Source: Candidatus Avipropionibacterium avicola | GTDB lineage: Bacteria > Actinomycetota > Actinomycetes > Propionibacteriales > Propionibacteriaceae | Direction: 5' to 3' | Assembly (NCBI GenBank): GCA_018715445.1 | Contig: DVLP01000078.1 | Span: 1-5,159 of the forward strand | DNA: 5,159 nt | Shown: positions 1-5,159 of the stretch, one piece after another | Layout of the letters: the number at the start of each line of letters is the position of its first letter | Position numbering within the stretch: position 1 is the first letter of the stretch | Made by a program: the position numbers and the translations under genes | Notes under the pieces: model-generated | The model's input: only the letters and a program-made list of their open reading frames with translations | Told to the model about the DNA's origin: nothing | Databases searched by the model: none

Positions 1-519
1 CTGGCCGACGTGGCGCCGTACCCGGAGCCCGCCGAGACCGAGCCGAGCTTTGCCGGCAACGCCGTGCTGAAGGCGCAGGCCTGCACGGAGGCGACCGGAT
101 GGCCTGCCCTGGCAGATGATTCCGGGATCACGGTCGATGTCCTGAACGGGATGCCCGGGGTCCGCTCGGCCCGCTGGGCCGGTCCGGAGTGTGACGACCG
201 GGCCAACAACGAGCTGCTGCTGCGCCAGCTCAGCGATGTCGCCTCAGAGCGCCGAGGGGCGCAGTTCCGCTGCGCGATGGCCTTCACCCGGCCCGGCTCC
301 GAACCGGTCGTACGCGAAGGCGTGATGGCCGGGAGCGTGGCCAGCGAGCCGGCCGGTGCCGGTGGGTTCGGCTACGACCCGCTGTTTCGTCCCGACGGTG
401 AGACGGCCACCACGGCCGAGCTGCCACCCGAACGCAAGGACGAGATCTCCCATCGTGGCAAGGCGATCCGGGCCATCGTGCCCGTTGTGGTCGCTGCCCT
501 GACCGGTCAGGAGGACTGA
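1..519 (+). CDS. rdgB: RdgB/HAM1-family XTP/dITP pyrophosphatase, 3' part (5' end outside window)
   Basis: This enzyme hydrolyses deaminated purine nucleoside triphosphates (XTP, dITP, ITP) to the monophosphate and pyrophosphate in the cytoplasm, keeping them out of DNA and RNA. The frame is open from base 1, giving 172 codons before TGA at 517-519. The family is usually about 200 residues, so roughly 30 N-terminal residues, including the first nucleotide-binding motif (T/S-x-N-x-x-K), are missing. Visible family motifs, numbered from the first window codon, are [14 protein letters not shown] (12-25; normally ETGxTFxxNAxxKA), ADDSG (38-42) with the general-base aspartate, [11 protein letters not shown] (51-61), GGFGYDPLF (121-129) and ISHRGKAIR (149-157). 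The GTG at 10 is an internal valine codon, not a start. The stop overlaps the thyA start by one base, so this gene probably heads or continues an operon with thyA and folA. Family assignment is firm; the symbol follows the E. coli orthologue. Confidence 0.95.
   Translation: MADVAPYPEPAETEPSFAGNAVLKAQACTEATGWPALADDSGITVDVLNGMPGVRSARWAGPECDDRANNELLLRQLSDVASERRGAQFRCAMAFTRPGSEPVVREGVMAGSVASEPAGAGGFGYDPLFRPDGETATTAELPPERKDEISHRGKAIRAIVPVVVAALTGQED
509..514 (+). promoter_or_regulatory. Ribosome binding site of thyA
   Basis: A perfect AGGAGG lies inside the last codons of rdgB, four bases before the ATG at 519. It fixes the thyA start and implies efficient initiation although the start overlaps the rdgB stop (TGATG arrangement). 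Confidence 0.85.
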
Positions 520-1313
520 TGCAGCAGTATCTGGACCTGATGCGCCATGTGCGCGACCACGGCGCCGAGAAGTCGGACCGCACCGGCACCGGGACGCGCA
601 GCGTCTTCGGTCACCAGATGCGCTTCGACCTCAACGAGGGCTTCCCCCTGGTCACGACCAAACGTGTCCACGTGCGGTCGGTGGTCGGGGAGCTGCTGTG
701 GTTCCTGTCCGGCACCACCAACGTCTCGTGGCTGCACGAGCACGACATCAGCATCTGGGACGAATGGGCCGACGGACAGGGCGAGCTCGGCCCGGTCTAC
801 GGCTACCAGTGGCGGTCCTGGCCGGCCCCGGACGGGCGCCACATCGACCAGATCGCCCAGGTCGTCGAGTCGATCCGGACCAACCCGGACTCGCGACGCC
901 ACCTGGTCAGTGCCTGGAACGTCGCCGACCTGGAGGCCATGGCCCTGCCGCCCTGCCACACCTTCTTCCAGTTCTACGTCGCTGACGGCAAGTTGTCCTG
1001 CCAGCTCTACCAGCGCTCGGCCGACATCTTCCTCGGCGTGCCGTTCAACATCGCCTCCTACGCGTTGTTGACCCATCTGGTCGCCCAGGTCTGTGGGCTC
1101 GGGGTCGGCGACTTCGTCCACACCCTGGGCGATGCCCACCTCTACAACAACCACCTGGAGCAGGTCGAACGCCAGCTCAAGCGTGAGCCGTACCCGCTGC
1201 CGCACTTGCGGCTGAACCCCGACATCAGCGAGATCGACGGCTTCGGGTTCGACGACATCGAGATCGTGGGATACCAGCACCACAAGGGGATCAAGGCGCA
1301 GGTCGCAGTGTGA
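519..1313 (+). CDS. thyA: Thymidylate synthase ThyA
   Basis: ThyA methylates dUMP to dTMP using 5,10-methylene-tetrahydrofolate and releases dihydrofolate; it acts as a cytoplasmic homodimer. The 264-residue product has the same length as E. coli ThyA, and the catalytic residues fall at the E. coli numbers: Arg21 in SDRTGTGT, Arg126-Arg127 (SRRH), the nucleophile Cys146 in [11 protein letters not shown], Arg166-Ser167-Asp169 in QRSAD, Asn177 in VPFNIASY, and His207/Tyr209 in DAHLYNNH. The C-terminus QVAV replaces the E. coli PVAI; this tail closes over the active site in known structures. The start is supported by AGGAGG four bases upstream and by full-length alignment to residue 1. It overlaps rdgB by one base and folA by four. 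No internal promoter is evident, so co-transcription is likely. It is classical ThyA, not the flavin-dependent ThyX. Confidence 0.98.
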   Translation: MQQYLDLMRHVRDHGAEKSDRTGTGTRSVFGHQMRFDLNEGFPLVTTKRVHVRSVVGELLWFLSGTTNVSWLHEHDISIWDEWADGQGELGPVYGYQWRSWPAPDGRHIDQIAQVVESIRTNPDSRRHLVSAWNVADLEAMALPPCHTFFQFYVADGKLSCQLYQRSADIFLGVPFNIASYALLTHLVAQVCGLGVGDFVHTLGDAHLYNNHLEQVERQLKREPYPLPHLRLNPDISEIDGFGFDDIEIVGYQHHKGIKAQVAV

Positions 1314-1831
1314 GCGGGGCACAGCTGGAGCGCATCGCTCCCGGTGAGGTGGTGGCGGTCGCCGCCGTCTGTGCCAACGGCGTGATCGGCGCCGACGGGG
1401 ACCAGCCGTGGTCGCACCCCGACGACTTCGCCCGGTTCAAGGCACTGACCCGGGGCCACGTGATGGTCATGGGGCGCAAGACCTACGACGCCATCGGCCG
1501 GGCCCTTCCCGGGCGGCACACCATCGTCCTGACCCGCGATCGGGACTGGCGCCCCCACGGCAAGGGGGCCGAGACCGTACGGACGGTGGCCGACCTGCCT
1601 GCCGCCCTCGAGCTGGCGGGCCGCGACTGGCCCGAAGCCGGGATCGCCGTCCTCGGTGGTGGTCAGATCTACCGCCTCGCGATGCCGGTGACCACCCGCC
1701 TCGAGATCACCGAGGTCGAGGCGGAGCTGCCCGGCGACACCACCTTCCCCGCCATCGATCCCGACCAGTGGGCCGAGACGGCCCGGACCGCGGCCGACGG
1801 CTTCAGCTGGGTCACCTACCGCCGCCGCTGA
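1310..1831 (+). CDS. folA: Dihydrofolate reductase
   Basis: This enzyme reduces dihydrofolate to tetrahydrofolate with NADPH, regenerating the cofactor that the neighbouring ThyA oxidises. The 173-residue protein shows the DHFR fold in order: strand VVAVAAV then NGVIGADG (14-30), [12 protein letters not shown] (32-43) with Trp34 and the catalytic acid Asp39 (equivalent to E. coli Trp22 and Asp27), [16 protein letters not shown] (54-69), IVLTRD (72-77), the NADPH-binding [10 protein letters not shown] (116-125) and GDTTFP (142-147). The residue before Pro33 is Gln, where many bacterial enzymes have Leu or Met. The chosen GTG start gives a GTGA overlap with the thyA stop, a typical coupled arrangement; only a weak AGG (1300-1302) precedes it. 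In-frame GTG codons at 1349 and 1352 lie at the start of the conserved domain and are possible alternatives, so the first 13 residues are the least certain part. Confidence 0.95.
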   Translation: MSGAQLERIAPGEVVAVAAVCANGVIGADGDQPWSHPDDFARFKALTRGHVMVMGRKTYDAIGRALPGRHTIVLTRDRDWRPHGKGAETVRTVADLPAALELAGRDWPEAGIAVLGGGQIYRLAMPVTTRLEITEVEAELPGDTTFPAIDPDQWAETARTAADGFSWVTYRRR

Positions 1832-1853
1832 GTCCCTGTGTCAGGTCTCGGCG
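1823..1853. terminator. Candidate bidirectional hairpin terminator between convergent folA and the kinase-fold gene
   Basis: The sequence can fold as CGCC (1823-1826), a GCT bulge, GAG (1830-1832), a small internal loop, CCTG (1835-1838), loop TGT, CAGG (1842-1845), CTC (1847-1849) and GGCG (1850-1853), about 11 base pairs in all. It spans both stop codons (TGA at 1829-1831 on + and the complement of TCA at 1841-1843 on -), where a shared terminator would be expected. No T-run follows on either strand, which is common in GC-rich genomes but lowers certainty. Confidence 0.4.
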
Positions 1854-2911
1854 AAGGCGGGATAGAGCGGGAGCTCGCTCGGCCAGCCGAAGTGGTGCAG
1901 GGCACGCCGGCACAGCTCAGCGATGCCCGGCAGCGTCGTGAGGTGCTCGCCGGCCCAGCGCCAGCGTGCTGCCAGCCGTTGCCGTCCCGAGGCCGGGGCC
2001 AGGGGGATGTCCCCGGCGACCAGGCCGCCCAGGCTCAGCTCGGTCATCGCCAGCACGTGGCTGGCACAGGCCAGTTGCAGGTCCTCGGTCCAGGTGGGTG
2101 AGTCCCAGACCTGGTCGAGTGCGCTCGCCGCCGTGCGGAACTCCTGCCACAGCAGGGAAGTGAAGCCCTCACCGAAATCGGCCAGGCACCAGCAGGTCGA
2201 CAGCGGCATCACCAGGTAGGCCGCCGCCAACGCAGGATGGTGCACCGCGGCCCCCTCCAGGTCGACCAGTCGGACCCGGTCGCCCCTGACCACGGCATTG
2301 TCCGGACAGAAGTCGCCCGGGCTCAGGCACGACGCCTCGTCCGCGGCGAGTCGGGCGAGCCGGCTGAGCTCGGCGGCGACGCTGTCGGGGACAACGATGC
2401 CGTGACCGGCCAGTCGGTCGACCGCGGCTCGCGGCAGCTCCGGTGACGGTGGCCCACCACGGCTGCGGGTGCGGGGGTCACGTTCGGTGATCAGGTCGGC
2501 GAACCGGGTACGGACCGACGCCTCGGCGCCGGCGGCGACGGTCCGCCCGACCGTTCGGGCCCATTCCAGGGTGGCGGTCCGAGCGGTGTCCGGGTCGATC
2601 CCCAGCAACAGGTCGGCCAGGGTGGGGGACAGACCGACGTCCTCCATCACCAGCAGTGCGTGCTCGGTCGAGGTGGCCAACAGCTGCGGTGCCCCGGCGA
2701 CGGTCTGCAGGCCGGCCCACTCGCGGGCGAAGCCGTACCCACCGGAGTTGGCGACGGTCCGGGTGGTGGCGAACTGCTTCACCACGACGGTGCCGTCCTG
2801 GTCGCGACAGCGCAGCACGGTCGAGCGGGGGGAGCCGCGCAGGACGGTGTCGAGCTGCAACGGTCGGGCATGGACGGACTCGGCGACGGCAACGATCTCG
2901 GCAACCTCCAT
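1841..2911 (-). CDS. Aminoglycoside phosphotransferase/choline kinase-fold protein, substrate unknown
   Basis: The 356-residue product has the two-lobed fold of the APH/choline kinase superfamily. The N-lobe shows a strand with TVVVKQF (41-47), where Lys45 should contact ATP, followed by FAREWAGLQ (61-69) with a likely salt-bridge Glu64, and a hinge-like ALLVMEDVG (85-93). The C-lobe has LSPGDFCPDN (196-205): Asp200 and Asn205 keep the spacing of the HGDxxxxN catalytic loop, but the usual His is Pro. VRLVDLEGA (213-221) supplies the metal-binding Asp217. It is probably a soluble small-molecule kinase; nothing shows the substrate, and antibiotic resistance should not be assumed. The ATG at 2911 was chosen because upstream extension would run into the divergent dihydroxyacetone kinase gene; only a weak GGATGG-like site precedes it, and a GTG at 2926 is an alternative. 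It is convergent with folA, 9 bases away. Confidence 0.82.
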   Translation of the reverse strand: MEVAEIVAVAESVHARPLQLDTVLRGSPRSTVLRCRDQDGTVVVKQFATTRTVANSGGYGFAREWAGLQTVAGAPQLLATSTEHALLVMEDVGLSPTLADLLLGIDPDTARTATLEWARTVGRTVAAGAEASVRTRFADLITERDPRTRSRGGPPSPELPRAAVDRLAGHGIVVPDSVAAELSRLARLAADEASCLSPGDFCPDNAVVRGDRVRLVDLEGAAVHHPALAAAYLVMPLSTCWCLADFGEGFTSLLWQEFRTAASALDQVWDSPTWTEDLQLACASHVLAMTELSLGGLVAGDIPLAPASGRQRLAARWRWAGEHLTTLPGIAELCRRALHHFGWPSELPLYPAFAET

Positions 2912-2944
2912 CCCGCCATCCAACACCGGGACGGGCCCGACCCA

Positions 2945-2973
2945 TTGGCCTGGTGCCAGACTGGGGTCATCCT
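2945..2973 (+). promoter_or_regulatory. Weak candidate promoter/operator for the dihydroxyacetone kinase gene in the divergent spacer
   Basis: The 84-base spacer between the divergent genes should hold both promoters. On the + strand TTGGCC (2945-2950) and CATCCT (2968-2973) are 17 bases apart but match the -35/-10 consensus poorly. Between them lie three alternating half-sites, CTGG (2950-2953), CCAG (2956-2959) and CTGG (2961-2964), which form two overlapping small palindromes that a repressor might use. CTGG is common in GC-rich DNA, so this is only a suggestion. I see no convincing promoter for the minus-strand gene. Confidence 0.2.
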
Positions 2974-2984
2974 GCACCCGTCCC

Positions 2985-2990
2985 AGGAGG
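2985..2990 (+). promoter_or_regulatory. Ribosome binding site of the dihydroxyacetone kinase gene
   Basis: A perfect AGGAGG lies five bases before ATG 2996. It decides the start against much longer open frames upstream that would cross the divergent gene. Confidence 0.85.
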
Positions 2991-2995
2991 TCTGC

Positions 2996-4672
2996 ATGTC
3001 TCTCCGTCACTTCGTCGCTGACAATGCCGAGGCGATCGGTCGCGGGCTCGAGGGCTTCTGTGCCCTGCACGCCGATCTGGTCGCGCTGCACCGCGACCCG
3101 CGCTACGTGGTGCGTGCCGAGCCGGCCGTCGACAAGGTGGCCCTGGTCTCCGGCGGCGGCTCAGGTCACGAACCGCTGCACGCCGGTTTCGTCGGGGTCG
3201 GGATGTTGGATGCCGCCGTGCCGGGAGAGGTGTTCGCCAGCCCGAGCGCTCTGCAGGTCCGTGCCGCCACCCGCGCCGTCGACACCGGCAAGGGAGTGCT
3301 GCACATCGTCAAGAACTACACCGGCGACGTGATCAACTTCCGGCTGGCCGCCGAAGCCTGTCGCTCGGCCGGGGTCGAGGTCGCCACGGTCATCGTCGAC
3401 GATGACGTGCCCTCGGCGGTGCGTGGCTCCACTCCAGGGCGACGCGGCACGGTGGCCACCGTCGTGGTCGAGAAGGTCTGCGGGGCAGCTGCCGAGGCCG
3501 GTCTGGGCCTGACCGAGGTCCAGGCCCTCGGGCAGCGGGTCGTTGACGCCTCGCGCAGCGTCGGGGTTGCCCTGTCCGCGGGCCGTTCGTACGGCAGCGG
3601 TGAGTCCACCTTCGACCTGGCGGACGACGAACTCGAGTACGGCGTCGGGATCCACGGCGAACGCGGCACCGACCGGATCACCAGGGAGCCGCTCGATGCG
3701 TTGGTCACCCGGTGCCTCGACACCCTCGCCCAGGACGGTGACGGCCTGGCCGGCCCGCAGCTGCTGATCGTCAACGGGCTCGGCTCGACCACCCCGCTCG
3801 AACTGACCGCTGCCTACGGCGTGGCCGCGTCCCAGCTGGCCGAGCGAGGCATCCCGGTCGTCCGGGCCATGGTCGGTGACCTGGTCACCTCGTTGGGCAT
3901 GCACGGGCTGTCGATCACCCTGGTCGCGATGGACGACGAACTGTTGGGGTGGTGGGACGCCACGGCGACCACGCCCTCCTGGGCCGGCGCGGTCGCAGCG
4001 CCGGCGGTCGAGCCCACCGTCCGCACCGAGGCCGAGGCTGCCGAGCAGGCCGAGGCCGCGGTCACGGTCGATCCGGCGGTGAGCGCCTGGGCCCAGGGGG
4101 TGCTCGACACGATCGCGCAGTGGTCCAGCGCGCTGGGCGAGCTCGACCGTCTCTCAGGTGACGGTGACTTCGGTGACAACCTCGCGACCGCGGCCGAGCG
4201 GGCCCGGTTGGACGACGGCAGCCACCCCCTGATCGCCCTGTCCGACGCCTTTGCCGGCATCGGTGGCAGCAGCGGGCCGATGTTGGCGGTGTGGTTCTCG
4301 GCCATGGCCCGTCATCTCGGCACCGGGATCGACGCGGCGGCGGTGGCGGCGGCACTGTCCGACGGGGTCGAGGCAGTCCGGGAGCTCGGTGGCGCCGAGC
4401 CCGGTGATCGCACCATGGTCGATGCCATGGCTCCCGCCGCGGAGACGGCTGCCGAGACCGCTGCCGAGACTGGCGATGGGTCCAGTGTCTCGACCACCGA
4501 GGTGATCCGGGCTGCCGCGAGTGCCGCCCGCCGCGGCGCGGACCGGACCTCGGAGCTCGTGGCCCGCAAGGGAAGGGCCTCCTACCTGGGGGACACGGTC
4601 ACCGGAGCACCCGATCCGGGGGCCGTTGCGGTGGCCCTCTTCCTGGACGCCGCGACCAAGGCGTTCACGTAG
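2996..4672 (+). CDS. Single-chain dihydroxyacetone kinase (DhaK-DhaL fusion, ATP-dependent type)
   Basis: Dihydroxyacetone kinase phosphorylates dihydroxyacetone to dihydroxyacetone phosphate, feeding glycerol or dihydroxyacetone into glycolysis. The 558-residue protein matches the length of ATP-dependent Dak enzymes such as that of Citrobacter freundii (about 552). Residues 1 to about 330 are the DhaK domain: SGGGSGHEP (52-60), KNYTGDVINF (106-115) with Asp111, and EYGVGIHGERG (214-224), whose His220 is the expected covalent substrate-binding histidine. An Ala/Glu-rich linker (about 333-358) leads to a DhaL domain (about 359-558) with ELDRLSGDGDFGDN (382-395), whose Asp384, Asp389 and Asp391 should bind Mg-ATP, GGSSGPML (423-430), GDRTMVDAMAPA (470-481) and GRASYLGD (526-533). 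The motif reads GDGDFG instead of GDGDHG or GDGDTG. No DhaM (PTS phosphodonor) is present, and the fusion favours direct use of ATP. The start is fixed by AGGAGG. The symbol is left blank because dhaK, dhaKL and dak are all used. Confidence 0.95.
   Translation: MSLRHFVADNAEAIGRGLEGFCALHADLVALHRDPRYVVRAEPAVDKVALVSGGGSGHEPLHAGFVGVGMLDAAVPGEVFASPSALQVRAATRAVDTGKGVLHIVKNYTGDVINFRLAAEACRSAGVEVATVIVDDDVPSAVRGSTPGRRGTVATVVVEKVCGAAAEAGLGLTEVQALGQRVVDASRSVGVALSAGRSYGSGESTFDLADDELEYGVGIHGERGTDRITREPLDALVTRCLDTLAQDGDGLAGPQLLIVNGLGSTTPLELTAAYGVAASQLAERGIPVVRAMVGDLVTSLGMHGLSITLVAMDDELLGWWDATATTPSWAGAVAAPAVEPTVRTEAEAAEQAEAAVTVDPAVSAWAQGVLDTIAQWSSALGELDRLSGDGDFGDNLATAAERARLDDGSHPLIALSDAFAGIGGSSGPMLAVWFSAMARHLGTGIDAAAVAAALSDGVEAVRELGGAEPGDRTMVDAMAPAAETAAETAAETGDGSSVSTTEVIRAAASAARRGADRTSELVARKGRASYLGDTVTGAPDPGAVAVALFLDAATKAFT
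4436..4471 (+). repeat. Three tandem 12-base units coding (AAET)3 in the DhaL domain
   Basis: Three adjacent 12-base units, differing at only a few mostly third-position bases, encode Ala-Ala-Glu-Thr three times (residues 481-492 of the kinase). They sit directly after the conserved GDRTMVDAMAP motif and before a Gly/Ser-rich turn and the next helix. The protein repeat is perfect while the bases differ slightly, suggesting a duplication followed by silent drift. Confidence 0.85.
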
Positions 4673-4675
4673 AGT
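4670..4675 (+). promoter_or_regulatory. Probable -10 box of the tRNA-Leu gene, overlapping the kinase stop codon
   Basis: TAGAGT matches the TATAAT consensus at four of six positions and ends nine bases before the tRNA, so transcription would start about two to four bases upstream of it, as is usual for tRNA genes. A TGGACG at 4644-4649 resembles a -35 box, but its 20-base spacing is long. The TAG is also the stop codon of the kinase gene. The tRNA could instead be read through from the kinase promoter. Confidence 0.35.
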
Positions 4676-4684
4676 GAGCCCGCA

Positions 4685-4765
4685 GCCGAAGTGGTGGAAT
4701 TGGTAGACACGCAGGATTTAGGTTCCTGTGCCCACGGCGTGCGGGTTCGAGTCCCGCCTTCGGCA
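4685..4765 (+). tRNA. tRNA-Leu (anticodon UAG)
   Basis: The cloverleaf is complete: acceptor stem GCCGAAG (4685-4691) pairs with CTTCGGC (4758-4764) followed by discriminator A4765. The D loop contains AATTGGTAGA. Anticodon stem CAGGA/TCCTG (4712-4716, 4724-4728) closes loop TTTAGGT with anticodon TAG at 4719-4721. The long variable arm (4729-4740) forms GCC/GGC, the class II sign of a leucine tRNA. T stem GCGGG/CCCGC (4741-4745, 4753-4757) closes TTCGAGT. It reads CUA and by wobble other CUN codons. The 3' CCA is not encoded and must be added enzymatically. It follows the dihydroxyacetone kinase gene by 12 bases in the same direction. Confidence 0.97.
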
Positions 4766-4793
4766 CGGAACGTGGGGCCGGTGAAGGCTCGCT

Positions 4794-5159
4794 TCAACTC
4801 TGACTGGCCGATGCGATCACCAGCGCCATGAAGGCGGCAGTGCTCAAGACGGCTCGGACGTGGTTCCACCTGTTCCAGGGCGCCTCGAAACCCTTGCGTG
4901 TGTCGTGGAGCTGCTGTGCTGTGTCGGCAGATGCCCGGTCGAGCGCGCGGTTCAGCGGCACGTTCACGGCGGCAGTGATGCCGAAGGAGAGCGTCGAGCA
5001 GGCAGCGCCCGCGGCCAGCCATCCGAGAGTCGAGGCATCCTCTCGGCCGAGGGCCAGGACCGTGCTTGCCACGGCAGTGAGTGGTGCGGCGAGGAAGGCG
5101 CTGAGGAACCAGCCGTTCAGGATGGCCCGGTTGATGGCGCGGAAGGCTCTGACGGAGCT
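4794..5159 (-). CDS. DUF1772 (anthrone oxygenase-like) membrane protein, C-terminal part (5' end outside window)
   Basis: The frame stays open from the window end (5159) to the stop at 4794-4796, giving 121 visible residues; the true start lies beyond the window, and the GTG at 5072 is probably internal. The sequence resembles the C-terminal three quarters of DUF1772 proteins: AFRAINRAILNGWFLSAFLAAPL (5-27), then SFGITAAVNVPLNRAL (58-73), and FEAPWNRWNHVRAVLS (91-106), which matches the family's conserved N-x-P-L-N and W-x-x-W/N-x-x-R pattern. Three hydrophobic stretches (about 13-37, 46-66 and 101-118) suggest a small integral membrane protein with four helices in full. The family includes fungal anthrone oxygenases, but for bacterial members of this kind the function is not established. 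It is convergent with the tRNA gene across 28 bases and has no clear link to the other genes. Confidence 0.85.
   Translation of the reverse strand, partial: SSVRAFRAINRAILNGWFLSAFLAAPLTAVASTVLALGREDASTLGWLAAGAACSTLSFGITAAVNVPLNRALDRASADTAQQLHDTRKGFEAPWNRWNHVRAVLSTAAFMALVIASASQS

Noticed and set aside
507..1322. 271-codon open frame on the minus strand opposite thyA
   Set aside because: It lies fully antisense to a certain gene with exact catalytic residues, its translation is low-complexity Val/Asp/Gly-rich without motifs, and such antisense frames are expected in GC-rich DNA.
1841..2911. Reading the kinase-fold gene as an aminoglycoside resistance gene
   Set aside because: Only the general fold is recognisable; the catalytic loop differs and no resistance cassette or mobile-element context is present.
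2660..2995. Upstream in-frame extension of the dihydroxyacetone kinase
   Set aside because: The extension crosses the divergent kinase-fold gene and lacks family similarity, whereas ATG 2996 has a perfect AGGAGG and begins at the normal DhaK N-terminus.
2912..3091. Longer minus-strand start (to 3091) for the kinase-fold gene
   Set aside because: It would overlap the coding start of the dihydroxyacetone kinase by 96 bases, and the added residues look like a shadow of that gene; the ATG at 2911 gives a sensible N-lobe.
2469..3332. 287-codon plus-strand frame across the divergent spacer
   Set aside because: It runs antisense to the kinase-fold gene and then out of frame through the DhaK domain, with Arg/Ser/Thr-rich composition typical of a shadow frame.
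4782..4796. TGAAG-GCTCG-CTTCA hairpin as terminator for the tRNA or the DUF1772 gene
   Set aside because: The stem is only five base pairs with no T-run; chance occurrence is likely, although its place between convergent genes is suggestive.

Overview
The window comes from a GC-rich genome with strong G/C bias at third codon positions, perfect AGGAGG ribosome binding sites, a GTG start, and a tRNA gene without an encoded CCA end. These features and the gene types suggest an actinobacterium, perhaps from the Propionibacteriales. That placement is inference; nothing here fixes the genus.

Left part (1-1831, + strand): a tightly overlapped run of three nucleotide-metabolism genes. It begins with the 3' part of a RdgB/HAM1-type non-canonical purine NTP pyrophosphatase, cut by the window start. 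Full-length thymidylate synthase (thyA) follows, then dihydrofolate reductase (folA). The rdgB stop and thyA start share one base, and the thyA stop and folA start overlap by four, so the three are probably co-transcribed and translationally coupled. ThyA makes dTMP and releases dihydrofolate, which FolA reduces again. RdgB removes deaminated purine triphosphates. Together they cover supply and clean-up of DNA precursors.

Middle (1841-2911, - strand): an aminoglycoside phosphotransferase/choline kinase-fold protein of unknown substrate, convergent with folA. Only 9 bases separate the two genes, and an imperfect hairpin covers both stop codons. This protein has PGD where the fold normally has the catalytic-loop HxD. 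It is divergent from the next gene across an 84-base spacer.

Right part (2996-5159): a single-chain dihydroxyacetone kinase (DhaK-DhaL fusion, the ATP-dependent type) with all its key motifs. Twelve bases after it lies a tRNA-Leu(UAG) gene whose probable -10 box overlaps the kinase stop codon. The window ends inside a minus-strand DUF1772 (anthrone oxygenase-like) membrane protein whose N-terminus is off the end.

Most of the window is ordinary housekeeping and central-carbon metabolism. I see no mobile element, CRISPR array or clearly new multi-gene system. The least explained item is the kinase-fold protein with the altered catalytic loop, beside the dihydroxyacetone kinase.
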